From: Propionivibrio dicarboxylicus
Lineage (GTDB): Bacteria > Pseudomonadota > Gammaproteobacteria > Burkholderiales > Rhodocyclaceae
Length of the DNA stretch: 64,000 nt
Assembly (NCBI GenBank): GCA_945902805.1
Contig: CAMDMZ010000024.1
Span: 1 to 64,000 of the forward strand
Direction: 5' to 3'
Below are positions 17,138 through 26,730 of the stretch, one piece after another. The stretch's first letter is position 1, and each line of letters opens with the position of its first letter. The notes beneath the pieces were generated by a model that saw only the letters and a list, made by a program, of their open reading frames with translations, had not been told where the DNA came from and ran no database searches. Position numbers and translations under genes: made by a program.

Positions 17138-17632
17138 TTACCAAATCAGCACCGGCTGTTTGGGCGACAGACGCATCGTCCCTTGGCCGCTGGGGCCGAC
17201 GCGCTGGGCGTCGAGCCGGTAAAGACGTTTGAACTGCTTGAAAATTCCCGTCTCGATGCTCTTCAGCGCGGCGGGTGTCGCGCAGTGGTAGGTGTAGGCG
17301 GCGTCGATATCGGTATGCTCGTCGTTCTTGCCGTCGAAATCGGGCAAGGTGACCTGGATCGCTTCCGGAGCGCAATTCGCGGCCGGCGTCATGACGAACA
17401 AGCTGCCGTTGCCGAGTGTCTTTTTGGCCGCAGCGAGTTCGGTTTTCTCCTTCTCGGTTCGCGGCGCGCGCTCAAAGCCGACGGCAACGTCCAGCGGGAG
17501 TTCCAGGCTGATGGCGATCATGTTCTTGTCGATCACGACATCGAGTTTTCCCTCGCCGTGGACATGGGCCTTGCCGGCATAGGCGGGCGAGGCGAACAGG
17601 GCAAGGCTGGTCAGGAGGAGGGCTTTTTGCAT
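17138..17632 (-). CDS. zrgA: DUF2796 periplasmic zinc-associated protein, ZrgA-like
   Basis: 164 residues from ATG 17632, with a signal peptide ending SPAYAG and immediately the AHVHGEGKLDVVIDK segment, the conserved N-terminus of the DUF2796/ZrgA family. His residues here and the YHC motif near 118 are candidate zinc ligands. ZrgA is a Zur-regulated periplasmic protein linked to zinc import in Vibrio cholerae. It lies between the ZIP transporter and the ABC ATPase genes on the same strand, with short spacers, so it is likely part of the operon read from the Zur-box region. Confidence 0.8.
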   Translation of the reverse strand: MQKALLLTSLALFASPAYAGKAHVHGEGKLDVVIDKNMIAISLELPLDVAVGFERAPRTEKEKTELAAAKKTLGNGSLFVMTPAANCAPEAIQVTLPDFDGKNDEHTDIDAAYTYHCATPAALKSIETGIFKQFKRLYRLDAQRVGPSGQGTMRLSPKQPVLIW

Positions 17633-17658
17633 GAGTTGTCTCGGGGAAAATTGTGGCT

Positions 17659-18471
17659 TCAGTGGGAATGGCTGCTGCCGAGCACGACCACGGCGATGCC
17701 GGCGGCAAGCAGCACGCCGTGCCAGCCGACGGATTGGGTTTCGCGCTTGAGTCGCGGCATGAGATCGGCAATCGCGATGTAAAGGAAGCTGGAGGCGGCA
17801 ATCGTGATGATCACCGGAATCCAGTCGCGGGTGCTGTCGAGGGCGAAGTAGCCGATGATCCCGCCGGCCACGGCGGTCAGGCTGGAGATGCCGTTCCAGA
17901 ACAGGGCGCGCCCACGCTTCCAGCCGGCGGCGAGCAGGATGGCGAAGTCTCCCGCTTCCTGCGGAACTTCGTGGGCGATGATGGCGAGCGTGGTACTCCA
18001 GCCAAGGACCGGATCGGCGAGGAAGGCGGCGGCAATCAAGAGGCCATCGGTAAAGTTGTGAAAGCCGTCGCCCACCAGGATCGACAGTGTTTCGGCATTT
18101 TCGCCGTGCGCGCCATGCAGATGATGGTGGCTGTGAGTGTGATCGTTGCACTGATTGTCACCCGGGTGCACATCGGAATCCCCGGTGCCGCTATGCGTGT
18201 GACGCCACAGTGCATATTTTTCCAGGATGAAGAACGTGAGAATGCCGCCCAGCAACAGAGGAAAGACCTCGTGCGGCGTCAATCCCCTTTCCAGCGCCTC
18301 GGGCAGCAGGTGCAAGGTTGCTGTTGCCAGCAACAGGCCGGTGGAAAAGCTGACCGTCAGCCCCAACCATTTGCGCGGCAGGCCAAACATGACCAAGGCG
18401 GCAGCCGCGACGCTGAGCAAGCCGCCGAGCAGGCAGGCAAGGACAATCTGGACGAGCAGGGAAGCTTGCAT
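17659..18471 (-). CDS. ZIP-family zinc transporter
   Basis: 270 residues with about eight hydrophobic segments. The cytoplasmic loop between segments 3 and 4 is histidine-rich (HTHSHHHLHG near 120). The metal-binding helices carry HNFTDGLLIAAAF (near 148) and HEVPQEAGDFAIL (near 178), the binuclear-site signatures of ZIP proteins. It imports zinc and perhaps other divalent metals down their gradient. It is the first gene leftward of the Zur-type box and should be derepressed in zinc limitation. Confidence 0.88.
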   Translation of the reverse strand: MQASLLVQIVLACLLGGLLSVAAAALVMFGLPRKWLGLTVSFSTGLLLATATLHLLPEALERGLTPHEVFPLLLGGILTFFILEKYALWRHTHSGTGDSDVHPGDNQCNDHTHSHHHLHGAHGENAETLSILVGDGFHNFTDGLLIAAAFLADPVLGWSTTLAIIAHEVPQEAGDFAILLAAGWKRGRALFWNGISSLTAVAGGIIGYFALDSTRDWIPVIITIAASSFLYIAIADLMPRLKRETQSVGWHGVLLAAGIAVVVLGSSHSH

Positions 18472-18535
18472 GGGGGCGAACGAAGGGGCAGGGCAAAAGG
18501 AAATTCGACCCGCTATTCAATCACAGCGCGGTCTC

Positions 18536-18556
18536 AAATGCAACATTGTTGCATTT
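18536..18556. promoter_or_regulatory. Zur-type operator in the zinc divergent promoter
   Basis: A perfect 21-bp palindrome: AAATGCAACA, a central T, then TGTTGCATTT. It lies between the divergent ZIP transporter and zur-like genes (starts at 18471 and 18584). Form and length match proteobacterial Zur boxes of the AAATG...CATTT type. One operator probably controls both arms and gives zur autoregulation. Confidence 0.8.
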
Positions 18557-18583
18557 ACGCGCGGGCTATGGTTTCATGTGGCC

Positions 18584-19039
18584 ATGGCTCGTGCCGCATC
18601 TACGCCCTCTGCTTTGCTATCGTCCGATCTCATCCGCGCCGCCGGAGTGAAGGTGACGCGCGGCCGGGTGCGTGTACTCGATGCGTTGCAAGATGCACGG
18701 CAGCCTTTGTGTCACAGCGAGGTCGAAGCGCAACTGGCGGGCACCGAGGACACCGCAATCGACCGGGTGACGCTGTATCGGATTCTTGATTCGCTGGTTG
18801 CCTGTGGCTTGGCGCTCAAGGCCGTGGATACGCGTGGCGTGTTCCGTTTCTCGATCGCCGGCGGGCAGCGGCAACATGCCAACCATATTCATTTCCGGTG
18901 TACTGATTGCGGCGGGGTGTTTTGCCTCAAGGCCGAACCGCCACCGCCGCCCAAGCTGCCGCGCGGATTTCGTTTGTGCGAGGTCGAGTTCGACGTGCGC
19001 GGCACCTGCGCCACCTGCTCGACGCGGAGCGCGGCATGA
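18584..19039 (+). CDS. zur: Fur-family zinc uptake regulator Zur
   Basis: 151 residues from ATG 18584. The N-terminal winged helix (VKVTRGRVRVLDALQDARQPLCHSEV) precedes the Fur dimerisation domain. Metal sites visible are HANHIHFRC near 99, the CTDC pair near 107 and a second CATC pair near 144, matching the structural Zn(Cys)4 site plus the regulatory site. The palindromic operator just upstream and the zinc-transport neighbours identify it as Zur rather than Fur. The stop overlaps the next gene's ATG (ATGA), so expression of the two is coupled. Confidence 0.85.
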   Translation: MARAASTPSALLSSDLIRAAGVKVTRGRVRVLDALQDARQPLCHSEVEAQLAGTEDTAIDRVTLYRILDSLVACGLALKAVDTRGVFRFSIAGGQRQHANHIHFRCTDCGGVFCLKAEPPPPPKLPRGFRLCEVEFDVRGTCATCSTRSAA

Positions 19040-19398
19040 CCGGCGCTCGGCGCGGTCTGCTGATGTTCTGGCTGGTGATCCAGTTGCTGTTCGGGCAACA
19101 GATCGCCTTGGCGCACAAGGTTGGTCATCTTGGCGAGATCGCTTACGCCGGCTCGGCGATTTCCATACCGGTGGCGGACGACGGTGATGAGGAACGCACG
19201 GCAGTGCATTCGCTGTCACATGTGTGCACCACCTGCGTTGCCGGTTTGGGGCTTGATGTCGTGCTGTCCGATACGGCGATTCGCCGCGTGGCGACGATCG
19301 AATGGGCATTGGTTGCTTTTGCCGCCGTCCCGCCAACACCGACTTTTTACCGTCCGCGTCCCTTCCTCAGTCGCGGCCCACCCGCACTCCACAGCTGA
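19036..19398 (+). CDS. Small membrane/periplasmic protein, DUF2946-like, in the zinc operon
   Basis: 120 residues. One hydrophobic N-terminal segment (about 8-28) is followed by a His/Cys-bearing region (HSLSHVCTTCVAGLG near 67) and a second hydrophobic stretch. The pattern resembles DUF2946 proteins, which often accompany metal TonB or copper/zinc loci. It overlaps zur by four bases. The C-terminal part (AAVPPTPTF near 96) is encoded by a 25/26 copy of the dispersed repeat at 19323-19348, within the normal family-like ending (RGPPAL). Function unknown; metal handling is inferred from context and the Cys/His cluster. Confidence 0.6.
   Translation: MTGARRGLLMFWLVIQLLFGQQIALAHKVGHLGEIAYAGSAISIPVADDGDEERTAVHSLSHVCTTCVAGLGLDVVLSDTAIRRVATIEWALVAFAAVPPTPTFYRPRPFLSRGPPALHS
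19323..19348 (-). repeat. Dispersed 26-bp repeat, inside the DUF2946-like gene
   Basis: One mismatch (AACACC for AGCACC). Read in the gene's frame as AVPPTPTF, near the C-terminus. Confidence 0.92.
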
Positions 19399-19457
19399 TC
19401 TTTTAGCCCAGCGCCGGAATTTTCTGGCGCGTGATCTGTCTTGCTTTGGAGTTTTTC

Positions 19458-20840
19458 ATGAATCGCACATCATTGATCGTGCTGGCCGCCTCCGGCGTGC
19501 TGGCCAGTTTCCCCGCATCGGTATTCGCCGCCGATGCCGACAGCAATAGTCTGAACGCTCTGCGCGAGGAAATCGCGCAGATGAAACAAGCCTACGAACA
19601 GCGCATTGCCGCGCTGGAATCACGCCTCGTCCAGACCGAAGCCAAGGCCGGCAATGCCGAAGTTTCGGCACGCCAGGCATCGGTTGCCGCCAGCCAGAAG
19701 CCGGCCAGTGAAAGCGCCTTCAATCCGGCAATTTCCCTCGTCCTCGCGGGGACTTACACCCGTTTGTCGCAGGACCCGAATACCTACGCGATCGGCGGCT
19801 TTGCGCCGACCGGCGGCGAAGTCGGCCCGTCCCGTCGCAGCTTCGGGCTGGGCGAGTCCGAACTTGGTATCGCCGCCAACATAAGCCCTACCCTGCGTGG
19901 CCAACTGACGCTCGCCCTGCCCCCGGAAGGTGGTGCCGAAGTCGAGGAAGCCTTCATCCAGACACTCGGCCTCGGGCAGGGTGCGACGCTCAAGGCCGGC
20001 CGCTTCCTCTCAGGCATCGGTTACATGAACGGGCAGCATGCGCATACCTGGGACTTTGCCGACGCGCCGCTGGCCTACAAGGCCATGCTCGGCGGCCAGT
20101 TGAAGAACGACGGCGCGCAGATCAAATGGGTCGCGCCGACCGACCTGCTGGTCGAATTGGGCGCGGAAGCCGCCAGCGGCGGCGCCTTTCCCTCGACCGA
20201 CCGCAACCAGAACGGCGCCACGCTCGGCGCGCTCTTTGCTCACGTCGGCGGTGATGCGGGCGTGTCGAACAGTTGGCGCGCCGGCTTGTCGCTGCTGGGT
20301 ACCTCGCCGCGTGACCGGCAATACGAGGATGCCGACAGTACCGGCACTGCCGTGACCAACGCTTTTTCCGGGCGCAGCCGGACCTGGATCGCCGATGCCA
20401 TCTGGAAATGGGCGCCAAACGGCAATGGCGTGGAGCGCAACCTGATTGTCCAGGGCGAATACTTCCGTCGAAAAGAAACCGGCAACATGGCGTTCGATAC
20501 CGCTGGCGCCAATCTTGTCGACGACTACGCCTCGCGCCAATCCGGCTTTTACGCGCAGACGGTCTATCAATTCATGCCGCACTGGCGTGCCGGCTACCGT
20601 TACGACCGGCTCGACTCCGGCAATGTCAGTCTTGGCGGTACGCTGAATCCGGCCGACTTCCCGCTGCTCGCCGCCTACAAACCCAAGCGCAACACAGTGA
20701 TGGTCGATTACTCACCGGACCATTTTTCGCGCTGGCGTTTGCAACTGGCGCGCGACCAGTCGCGTCCGGGTGCCATCGACAATCAGCTCTGGTTGCAATA
20801 CGCGGTCAGCCTTGGCGCCCATGGCGCCCATTCCTACTGA
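19458..20840 (+). CDS. Outer-membrane beta-barrel protein of the zinc operon
   Basis: 460 residues from ATG 19458, preceded by TTGGAG. The signal peptide ends in SVFAAD. A coiled coil (about 30-75, NALREEIAQMKQAYEQRIAA) precedes alternating amphipathic strands to a C-terminal aromatic residue, the architecture of periplasm-tethered trimeric porin-like proteins. No TonB box or plug is evident. Located between zur and znuA, it may let zinc or a zinc complex cross the outer membrane when zinc is scarce. Substrate and oligomeric state are inferred. Confidence 0.7.
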   Translation: MNRTSLIVLAASGVLASFPASVFAADADSNSLNALREEIAQMKQAYEQRIAALESRLVQTEAKAGNAEVSARQASVAASQKPASESAFNPAISLVLAGTYTRLSQDPNTYAIGGFAPTGGEVGPSRRSFGLGESELGIAANISPTLRGQLTLALPPEGGAEVEEAFIQTLGLGQGATLKAGRFLSGIGYMNGQHAHTWDFADAPLAYKAMLGGQLKNDGAQIKWVAPTDLLVELGAEAASGGAFPSTDRNQNGATLGALFAHVGGDAGVSNSWRAGLSLLGTSPRDRQYEDADSTGTAVTNAFSGRSRTWIADAIWKWAPNGNGVERNLIVQGEYFRRKETGNMAFDTAGANLVDDYASRQSGFYAQTVYQFMPHWRAGYRYDRLDSGNVSLGGTLNPADFPLLAAYKPKRNTVMVDYSPDHFSRWRLQLARDQSRPGAIDNQLWLQYAVSLGAHGAHSY

Positions 20841-20850
20841 GGAAATCATC

Positions 20851-21744
20851 ATGAGAATCCTGATTCTTCTGTTGGCGGGCTTGCTCGCCATGCCTGCGCA
20901 GGCGGGACTGAAAATCTTCGTCACTGTGCCCGAATGGGGTGCGCTGGCGAAGGAAATCGGCGGCGACAAGGCCGAGGTGTTCGTCGCGACCACCGGCCTG
21001 CAAGACCCGCACCACATCCAGGCGCGGCCCTCGTTGATCGCCCGGACGCGGGATGCCGATCTGGTCATCGCTACCGGCGCCGACCTGGAAATCGGCTGGC
21101 TGCCGCTGGTGCAACGCGAATCCGGCAATCCGCGCATCCAACCCGGCCAGCCGGGCTATTTCGAGGCGGCCCGGCAGGTGCGCATGCTCGAAATGCCGAG
21201 CCGGCTCGACCGCGCCGACGGCGACGTCCATGCCGGCGGTAACCCACACATCCAGACCGATCCGCGCAACTTTCTGCTGGTGGGCGCCGCGCTGGCCGCG
21301 CGTATGGCGGAGCTTTCGCCGGCCGACGCGCAGAGCTACGCGGCCAACTGGAAATCCTTCGCCGAGCGCTGGCGCGTCGCGCTCGCGCGCTGGGAAAAGC
21401 AGGCGGCTCCCCTGCGCGGGCTACCGATCGCCGTGCAGCACAAGGCGTTTCCGTACCTGCAAGACTGGCTCGGCCTGAAGGATGTTGCGACGCTCGAACC
21501 CAAGCCGGGCGTCGAGCCGTCGGTCGCCTATCTTGGCAAGCTGCTCGCCCAAGTGGCGGCCAATCCGCCGAAACTGGTGATGCGCGCAGCCTATCAGTCG
21601 CCGCAGGCCGCCGAGTGGTTCGGTCGCGAGGCGAAAGTTCCGGTGGTCGTGGTGCCCTTCACCGTCGGCGGCAGCGACAAGGCCAAGGATCTGTTCGGCT
21701 TGTTCGACGATACCATCGAACGCCTGCTGGCGGCGCTGAAGTGA
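20851..21744 (+). CDS. znuA: Zinc ABC transporter substrate-binding protein ZnuA-like
   Basis: 297 residues from ATG 20851, ten bases after the barrel gene, with a signal peptide (ILILLLAGLLAMPAQA). It is a cluster A-I metal-binding protein with ligands expected at DPHHIQ near 53, GGNPHIQTDP near 130 and VQHKAFPYL near 196, plus an acidic residue near the C-terminus. It delivers zinc to a membrane permease. There is no long His-rich loop of the E. coli type; a short DGDVHAGGNPH stretch takes its place. Family members can bind Mn, but the Zur context favours zinc. Confidence 0.85.
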   Translation: MRILILLLAGLLAMPAQAGLKIFVTVPEWGALAKEIGGDKAEVFVATTGLQDPHHIQARPSLIARTRDADLVIATGADLEIGWLPLVQRESGNPRIQPGQPGYFEAARQVRMLEMPSRLDRADGDVHAGGNPHIQTDPRNFLLVGAALAARMAELSPADAQSYAANWKSFAERWRVALARWEKQAAPLRGLPIAVQHKAFPYLQDWLGLKDVATLEPKPGVEPSVAYLGKLLAQVAANPPKLVMRAAYQSPQAAEWFGREAKVPVVVVPFTVGGSDKAKDLFGLFDDTIERLLAALK

Positions 21745-22490
21745 ACATCGACTTCGCGCTGCTCACCGCGCCGCTGGCGGCTGGCCTGCTAGTGCTGGCC
21801 ACGCATGTGCCGCTCGGCATGGAAGTCTTGAAGCGCGGCATCATCTTCATCGACCTCGCCATCGCGCAGGTGGCCGGCCTGGGCGTGATGGTGGCGCTGA
21901 TGATGGATTGGGAGGCCCCGCTCGCCGTGCAGGCGGCGGCGGCCGGTGCAGCGCTGGGTGGCGCGCTGTTACTGCACTGGACCGAGCGCCGCTGGCCGGC
22001 GGTGCAGGAGGCGCTGATCGGCCTGCTGTTTGTCACCGCCGCTGCCGCCGGCATCCTGTTGCTGGCCGGCAACCCGCATGGCGGCGAGCACTTGCAGGAT
22101 CTGCTGGCTGGGCAGATTCTTTGGGTCGGCTGGGCGCAACTCCTGCCTGTGGCGGTGCTGTATGCGCTGATTCTGGTGTTGTGGTTTTCTGCGCGCGAAA
22201 AGTTCGGCCGCTTGGGCTTCTACTTGCTGTTCGCCCTGACGGTGACCGCCTCGGTGCAACTCGTCGGCGTGCTGCTGGTCTTCGCCAGCCTGATCGCGCC
22301 GGCCGTGGCGGTGAGCGCGCTGCAGCGCGGGCGCTTGGTTGCTGCCTACGCTATTGGCGCGCTGGCGTATGCGGCCGGCCTTGCTGCGTCGGCCGTGGCG
22401 GATTTGCCGGCGGGCGCCGCCATCGTCTGTTGCCTGGTCGGCATCAGCTTCATCGCGCTGGCTGTTTCTTCACCGCGCGATTCCGGCTGA
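21741..22490 (+). CDS. znuB: Zinc ABC transporter permease ZnuB-like
   Basis: 249 residues starting at GTG 21741, overlapping the znuA stop. Seven to eight hydrophobic helices of the ABC-3 permease family are visible. RGIIFIDLAIAQVAGLGVM near residue 32 and the GVLLVFASLIAPAVAV stretch near 175 are typical. It should form the zinc channel for ZnuA. The matching ATPase gene znuC is not in this locus, so the partner must be encoded elsewhere or be another ABC ATPase. Confidence 0.85.
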   Translation: MNIDFALLTAPLAAGLLVLATHVPLGMEVLKRGIIFIDLAIAQVAGLGVMVALMMDWEAPLAVQAAAAGAALGGALLLHWTERRWPAVQEALIGLLFVTAAAAGILLLAGNPHGGEHLQDLLAGQILWVGWAQLLPVAVLYALILVLWFSAREKFGRLGFYLLFALTVTASVQLVGVLLVFASLIAPAVAVSALQRGRLVAAYAIGALAYAAGLAASAVADLPAGAAIVCCLVGISFIALAVSSPRDSG

Positions 22491-22530
22491 CAACTGGCGT
22501 CGTCGCCGTACCCTATGCGGGGCATTACAT

Positions 22531-22549
22531 CCCGCCAGCGCCGACTTTT
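22531..22549 (-). repeat. Partial dispersed repeat, after znuB
   Basis: CCCGCCAGCGCCGACTTTT matches the consensus; the left six bases (22525-22530) are diverged. Confidence 0.8.
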
Positions 22550-22607
22550 CTTCTCGCGTCGCACACGACAGACGCTTTTGGCCGTATTCCAGAAATAGGC
22601 AATTCGA

Positions 22608-23831
22608 ATGGACAGGTATACTGGTCGCCCATCCTGCCTCCCCGAAATAAACCCTGTGGCCGACGACGACCTGTTGTCACTTGATTTTACGTCCATGGTT
22701 CCGGAGCCGTCACCGGCACCGGTGCCAGCGTCACCGCCGCTTGTGACGCCAGAGCCATTCACGCTGGAACTGGTGGCAGTTGATGCGCCGGTGCCTGTTC
22801 CATTGCCAGTTGCTGCCGAGCCGCAGGCTGCGGCACTGCCACCGGCAGTACCGGTCCGCCCCGTAAATCCCGAATGTCTGGTCGAGGCCGCCGAGTTGCA
22901 GGCACGGGGTGAGGAAGTCGAGGCTTGCAAACGGCTCGAAACCGGTATCAAGCGCGGCAGTGCCTTGGGGGCGGATGAAGACCGGGTCTGGCTAGCCCTG
23001 TTCCAGCAATTGCAGCTGCTCGGGCGGCAGGCCGCGTTTGACACTCTCGCCTTGGTATACGCGCGTCGTTTCGAAAAATCTCCTCCAACCTGGGTGCCAC
23101 CAGCGGTCGAGACGTCCATCGCCTGCGCCGGCTCCTCCGGGCTGGCGCTTGGCGTTGCTCTGAACGGCCAGGTGGGCGAATCGCTCAAGCAACTCATGAT
23201 CCAGGCACAAATGCAGGATCAGGTCGCGCTTGATGTCAGTGCCGTGGCCGATGCCGACAACGCCGGTTGCACTCTGGTCATGCGCGCCATGGCGGCCCTT
23301 AAGAAGGCACGAAAAACCTGCGTCTTTACCGGCGCTGATCAGTTGGCGGCGGTGCTGGCGAGCAAATTGCCGGTTGGGCAGAAGACCAACGAGCCGATGT
23401 GGCTGCTCATGCTTGAGCTTTACCAGCAGGCCGGCGAGCAGGCAGTATTCGAGGATGCGGCGGTAAATTACGCGGTGACCTTCGAGGTGTCGCCGCCTTC
23501 GTTCGAGGCGACCAAGCTCAGTGCGGCATTGAAGCCTGTTGTTTCCCAGACGGCCGTGGATGGGCTGGTCTGGCGTGGGCGCCTGGTGGGCGATCAGTCG
23601 GCGCTTTGTGCTGCTTTGGCTCAGGCAGGGGCGATCAAGGACATCGTTATCGATGCCACTGGACTGCTTCGGATCGACGCCGTGGCGGCGACACAACTCA
23701 AATCCGCTCTTGAGGCGCTGAGGAATTCCCGTGCCTCAATCCGCATTCGCGGCCTGGGCCATTTAATTGACGTATTTCTCGGCAGCCAAGGTTTGGGCGA
23801 CGTTGCCCGACTTGAAACCCGCAAGGTCTGA
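22608..23831 (+). CDS. STAS-domain protein
   Basis: 407 residues. Residues 1-85 are acidic and proline/valine-rich, low complexity. Residues about 90-290 are helical and contain tandem related segments of the form [18 protein letters not shown] and [17 protein letters not shown], suggesting an internal duplication. The C-terminal 100 residues are a STAS domain ([22 protein letters not shown]), a fold used for partner binding in anti-sigma-antagonist and transporter regulation. No phosphorylatable serine is obvious at the usual position. The gene sits directly upstream of hslVU. Function unknown; a scaffold or regulatory role is inference. Confidence 0.7.
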   Translation: MDRYTGRPSCLPEINPVADDDLLSLDFTSMVPEPSPAPVPASPPLVTPEPFTLELVAVDAPVPVPLPVAAEPQAAALPPAVPVRPVNPECLVEAAELQARGEEVEACKRLETGIKRGSALGADEDRVWLALFQQLQLLGRQAAFDTLALVYARRFEKSPPTWVPPAVETSIACAGSSGLALGVALNGQVGESLKQLMIQAQMQDQVALDVSAVADADNAGCTLVMRAMAALKKARKTCVFTGADQLAAVLASKLPVGQKTNEPMWLLMLELYQQAGEQAVFEDAAVNYAVTFEVSPPSFEATKLSAALKPVVSQTAVDGLVWRGRLVGDQSALCAALAQAGAIKDIVIDATGLLRIDAVAATQLKSALEALRNSRASIRIRGLGHLIDVFLGSQGLGDVARLETRKV

Positions 23832-23853
23832 AACTTTTCTGACAGGACTCTCC

Positions 23854-24390
23854 ATGGAGCAATATCGCGGTACCACCATCCTTTCCGTGCGTCGGGGTCA
23901 GAGCGTTGCCCTCGGTGGCGACGGCCAGGTCACACTCGGCAACATCGTCATCAAGGCCACGGCACGCAAGGTGCGGCGTCTCTACAACGAGAAAATTCTC
24001 GCCGGGTTTGCCGGTGGCACGGCCGATGCCTTTACCTTGTTTGAGCGTTTTGAAGCCAAGCTGGAAAAGCATCAGGGCAATCTGCTGCGCTCGGCCGTCG
24101 AGTTGGCCAAAGACTGGCGCACTGACCGCATGTTGCGGCGACTGGAGGCGATGCTGGCTGTGGCAGATCGCGAGCATTCGCTGGTGATTACCGGTAACGG
24201 CGACGTGCTGGAACCGGAACTCGGTATCGTGGCGATCGGTAGCGGTGGGGCTTACGCCCAGTCGGCGGCGCGTGCCTTGCTCGAAAATACCGAACTGGCT
24301 CCGGCCGAGATCGTCAAGAAGTCACTCGAGATTGCCGGTGACTTGTGCATTTACACCAACCAGAATCACGTCATCGAAGTCCTCGAATGA
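23854..24390 (+). CDS. hslV: ATP-dependent protease peptidase subunit HslV (ClpQ)
   Basis: 178 residues from ATG 23854. The pro-sequence MEQYRG precedes TTILSVRR, whose first Thr becomes the N-terminal nucleophile after processing. [14 protein letters not shown] near 131 is the conserved segment of the proteasome-like fold. HslV forms two stacked hexamers that degrade proteins unfolded by HslU in the cytosol. The stop overlaps the ATG of hslU. Confidence 0.95.
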   Translation: MEQYRGTTILSVRRGQSVALGGDGQVTLGNIVIKATARKVRRLYNEKILAGFAGGTADAFTLFERFEAKLEKHQGNLLRSAVELAKDWRTDRMLRRLEAMLAVADREHSLVITGNGDVLEPELGIVAIGSGGAYAQSAARALLENTELAPAEIVKKSLEIAGDLCIYTNQNHVIEVLE

Positions 24391-25733
24391 ATACTATGAG
24401 CAACATGGCCAGCCAAATGACCCCAGCCGAGATCGTCTCGGAACTGGATAAACATATCGTCGGCCAGGGGCGTGCCAAACGCGCCGTGGCCATCGCCCTG
24501 CGCAACCGCTGGCGGCGGGCGCAGGTCGAGGAGCCCTTGCGCACCGAGATCACGCCGAAAAATATCCTGATGATCGGGCCGACCGGCGTCGGCAAGACCG
24601 AAATCGCGCGGCGTCTGGCGCGTCTGGCGAATGCGCCTTTCATCAAGATCGAGGCGACCAAATTTACCGAGGTCGGCTATGTCGGCCGCGACGTCGATAC
24701 CATCATCCGCGATTTGGCCGAAACGGCGATCAAAACCGGCCGCGAGCAGGCCATGAAGCAGGTCCGTGATCGCGCCATGGATGCCGCTGAAGATCGCGTT
24801 CTCGATGTGCTGCTGCCACCGGCCAGAACCGGTTTCAGCGAGACGGCATCAGAAGATTCCTCGACCCGCCAGAAGTTTCGCAAGAAATTGCGCGAAGGCG
24901 AACTCGACGACAAGGAAATTGAGATCGAGGTCTCGGCACCCGCTGCGAGCATGGAAATCCTGGCGCCGCCGGGCATGGAAGATTTGAGCCAGCAATTGCA
25001 AGGAATGTTCCAGAACCTTGGCGGTGGTAAGAAGCGTTCGCGCAAGCTGAAGATCAAGGAAGCACTCAAGGTGCTGGCCGATGAAGAAGCGGCGCGTTTG
25101 ATCAATGACGAAGAAGTGAAGGCTGCCGCGCTGCGTAATGTCGAGCAGAACGGCATCGTCTTCCTTGATGAGATTGACAAGATTGCTTCGCGTTCCGAAA
25201 TGCATGGCGCCGATGTTTCGCGCCAGGGCGTTCAACGCGACCTGCTGCCGCTGGTCGAAGGCACGACGGTCAGCACCAAGTACGGCATGATCAAGACCGA
25301 TCATATTTTGTTCATCGCCAGTGGTGCCTTCCATTTGGCCAAACCATCGGATCTCATTCCCGAATTGCAGGGCCGTTTTCCGATCCGGGTCGAGCTCGAT
25401 TCGCTGACTGAAGACGACTTCGAACGCATCCTGACTCAGACCGATGCTTGCCTGACGCGGCAATACGAAGCGCTGCTGGCCACTGAAGGGGTGACACTTT
25501 CCTTTGGCAACGACGGTGTGCGACGCCTGGCCGAAATCGCCTTTCAGGTGAACGAGAAGACCGAAAATATTGGTGCGCGACGGCTGTATACCGTGATGGA
25601 AAAATTGCTTGAAGAAATTTCCTTCGACGCTGGCAAGCACGGCGAACAGACTATTGCCATCGATGCCGCATACGTCGGCGAGCGTTTGGGTGAACTGGCC
25701 AAGAGCGAAGATCTGGCGCGCTACGTTCTTTAG
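24387..25733 (+). CDS. hslU: ATP-dependent protease ATPase subunit HslU (ClpY)
   Basis: 448 residues from the ATG overlapping the hslV stop; in-frame Met codons at 24396, 24405 and 24417 are alternatives, and family members usually begin just before [16 protein letters not shown]. Walker A is GPTGVGKTE, the I-domain covers about 115-240, and Walker B is [10 protein letters not shown] near 262. The C-terminus ends in an Arg-Tyr-Val-Leu tail (LARYVL) that inserts into HslV. It is a AAA+ unfoldase that feeds the HslV chamber. Confidence 0.95.
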   Translation: MNTMSNMASQMTPAEIVSELDKHIVGQGRAKRAVAIALRNRWRRAQVEEPLRTEITPKNILMIGPTGVGKTEIARRLARLANAPFIKIEATKFTEVGYVGRDVDTIIRDLAETAIKTGREQAMKQVRDRAMDAAEDRVLDVLLPPARTGFSETASEDSSTRQKFRKKLREGELDDKEIEIEVSAPAASMEILAPPGMEDLSQQLQGMFQNLGGGKKRSRKLKIKEALKVLADEEAARLINDEEVKAAALRNVEQNGIVFLDEIDKIASRSEMHGADVSRQGVQRDLLPLVEGTTVSTKYGMIKTDHILFIASGAFHLAKPSDLIPELQGRFPIRVELDSLTEDDFERILTQTDACLTRQYEALLATEGVTLSFGNDGVRRLAEIAFQVNEKTENIGARRLYTVMEKLLEEISFDAGKHGEQTIAIDAAYVGERLGELAKSEDLARYVL

Positions 25734-25742
25734 TCGGCGCCG

Positions 25743-26618
25743 ATGTTCGAGCGGATCGTCGGCATCGTTTTCCCGATCTACGCGGTCGTCGCGGTCGGCT
25801 ATGCGTATGGTCGCTGGAAGAAGCCGGACATGGCGTTTGCCAATCAGCTCAATATGGACATCTTTGTCCCGGCGCTGGTCTTTGCCGCGCTGGCCAACAA
25901 GTCTTTCGACATTGCGCAGAATATCCCGTTGCTGATCGGTGGCACGGTTGTCGTTCTGGGTGCCGGTTTGCTCACCTGGCCGGTGGCGCGTGCGTTGGGC
26001 GTGGCAACGAATACCTTCGTTCCACCGATGATGTTCAAGAATTCCGGCAACATGGGCTTGCCACTGATGGTGCTGGCGTTTGGCGAGGCCGCGCTGCCGG
26101 CCGCCGTGGTTTTGTTCTTCGTCGAGAACTTCCTGCACTATTCGCTCGGCACCTGGATGCTCGACCGCAAGGCCAAGCTCTGGACCTTGTGGCGTGTGCC
26201 GGTGATTGCGGCGACGCTCGCCGGGTTGGCCGTCAGCATGACCCATTTTCCGCTCTGGCAGCCGCTGTGGCTGGGCGTGAAGATGCTTGGTGATGTGTCG
26301 ATTCCGCTGCTGCTGTTTTCGCTCGGCGTGCGCCTGACCGATAGCCGGCATGGTGACTGGAAAATCAGCCTGGCCGGTGCGATCGCGTCGCCACTTGCCG
26401 GCATCGCCATGGCGCTCCTTGCTAATGTCGCGCTCGGCCTGGACGGCCGTGATGCGGCGATGCTGATCCTGTTCGGCGCTTTGCCACCCGCAGTGCTTAA
26501 CTTCATCTTCGCCGAGCGTTACCGGCAGGAACCCGAGCGCGTGGCGTCGATCGTGATGATAGGCAATACGGTTTCGCTGGCGGTGATTCCACTGACATTG
26601 GCCTGGGTGTTGACGTAG
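25743..26618 (+). CDS. AEC-family (auxin efflux carrier-like) permease
   Basis: 291 residues with about ten membrane helices in two inverted halves. An N-terminal FERIVGIVFPIYAVVAVGYAYG and the central SIPLLLFSLGVRL stretch near 195 are typical of the bacterial AEC family, whose known members carry malate, malonate or other small organic anions. It is nine bases downstream of hslU but functionally unrelated. The substrate is unknown. A copy of the dispersed repeat begins nine bases after its stop. Confidence 0.8.
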   Translation: MFERIVGIVFPIYAVVAVGYAYGRWKKPDMAFANQLNMDIFVPALVFAALANKSFDIAQNIPLLIGGTVVVLGAGLLTWPVARALGVATNTFVPPMMFKNSGNMGLPLMVLAFGEAALPAAVVLFFVENFLHYSLGTWMLDRKAKLWTLWRVPVIAATLAGLAVSMTHFPLWQPLWLGVKMLGDVSIPLLLFSLGVRLTDSRHGDWKISLAGAIASPLAGIAMALLANVALGLDGRDAAMLILFGALPPAVLNFIFAERYRQEPERVASIVMIGNTVSLAVIPLTLAWVLT

Positions 26619-26626
26619 GGAGCGCG

Positions 26627-26652
26627 GAAAAGTCGGCGCTGGCGAGACGGCG
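26627..26652 (+). repeat. Dispersed 26-bp repeat, after the AEC permease
   Basis: One mismatch (G for the first A). Starts 9 bases after the stop codon. Confidence 0.93.
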
Positions 26653-26730
26653 GCGAAATCGCTCCAATGACCGCGTGTTGCTGTAAGCTGAGGTTTCACG
26701 CAACTTCTCAATCGGGCCGACGGGTGACGC

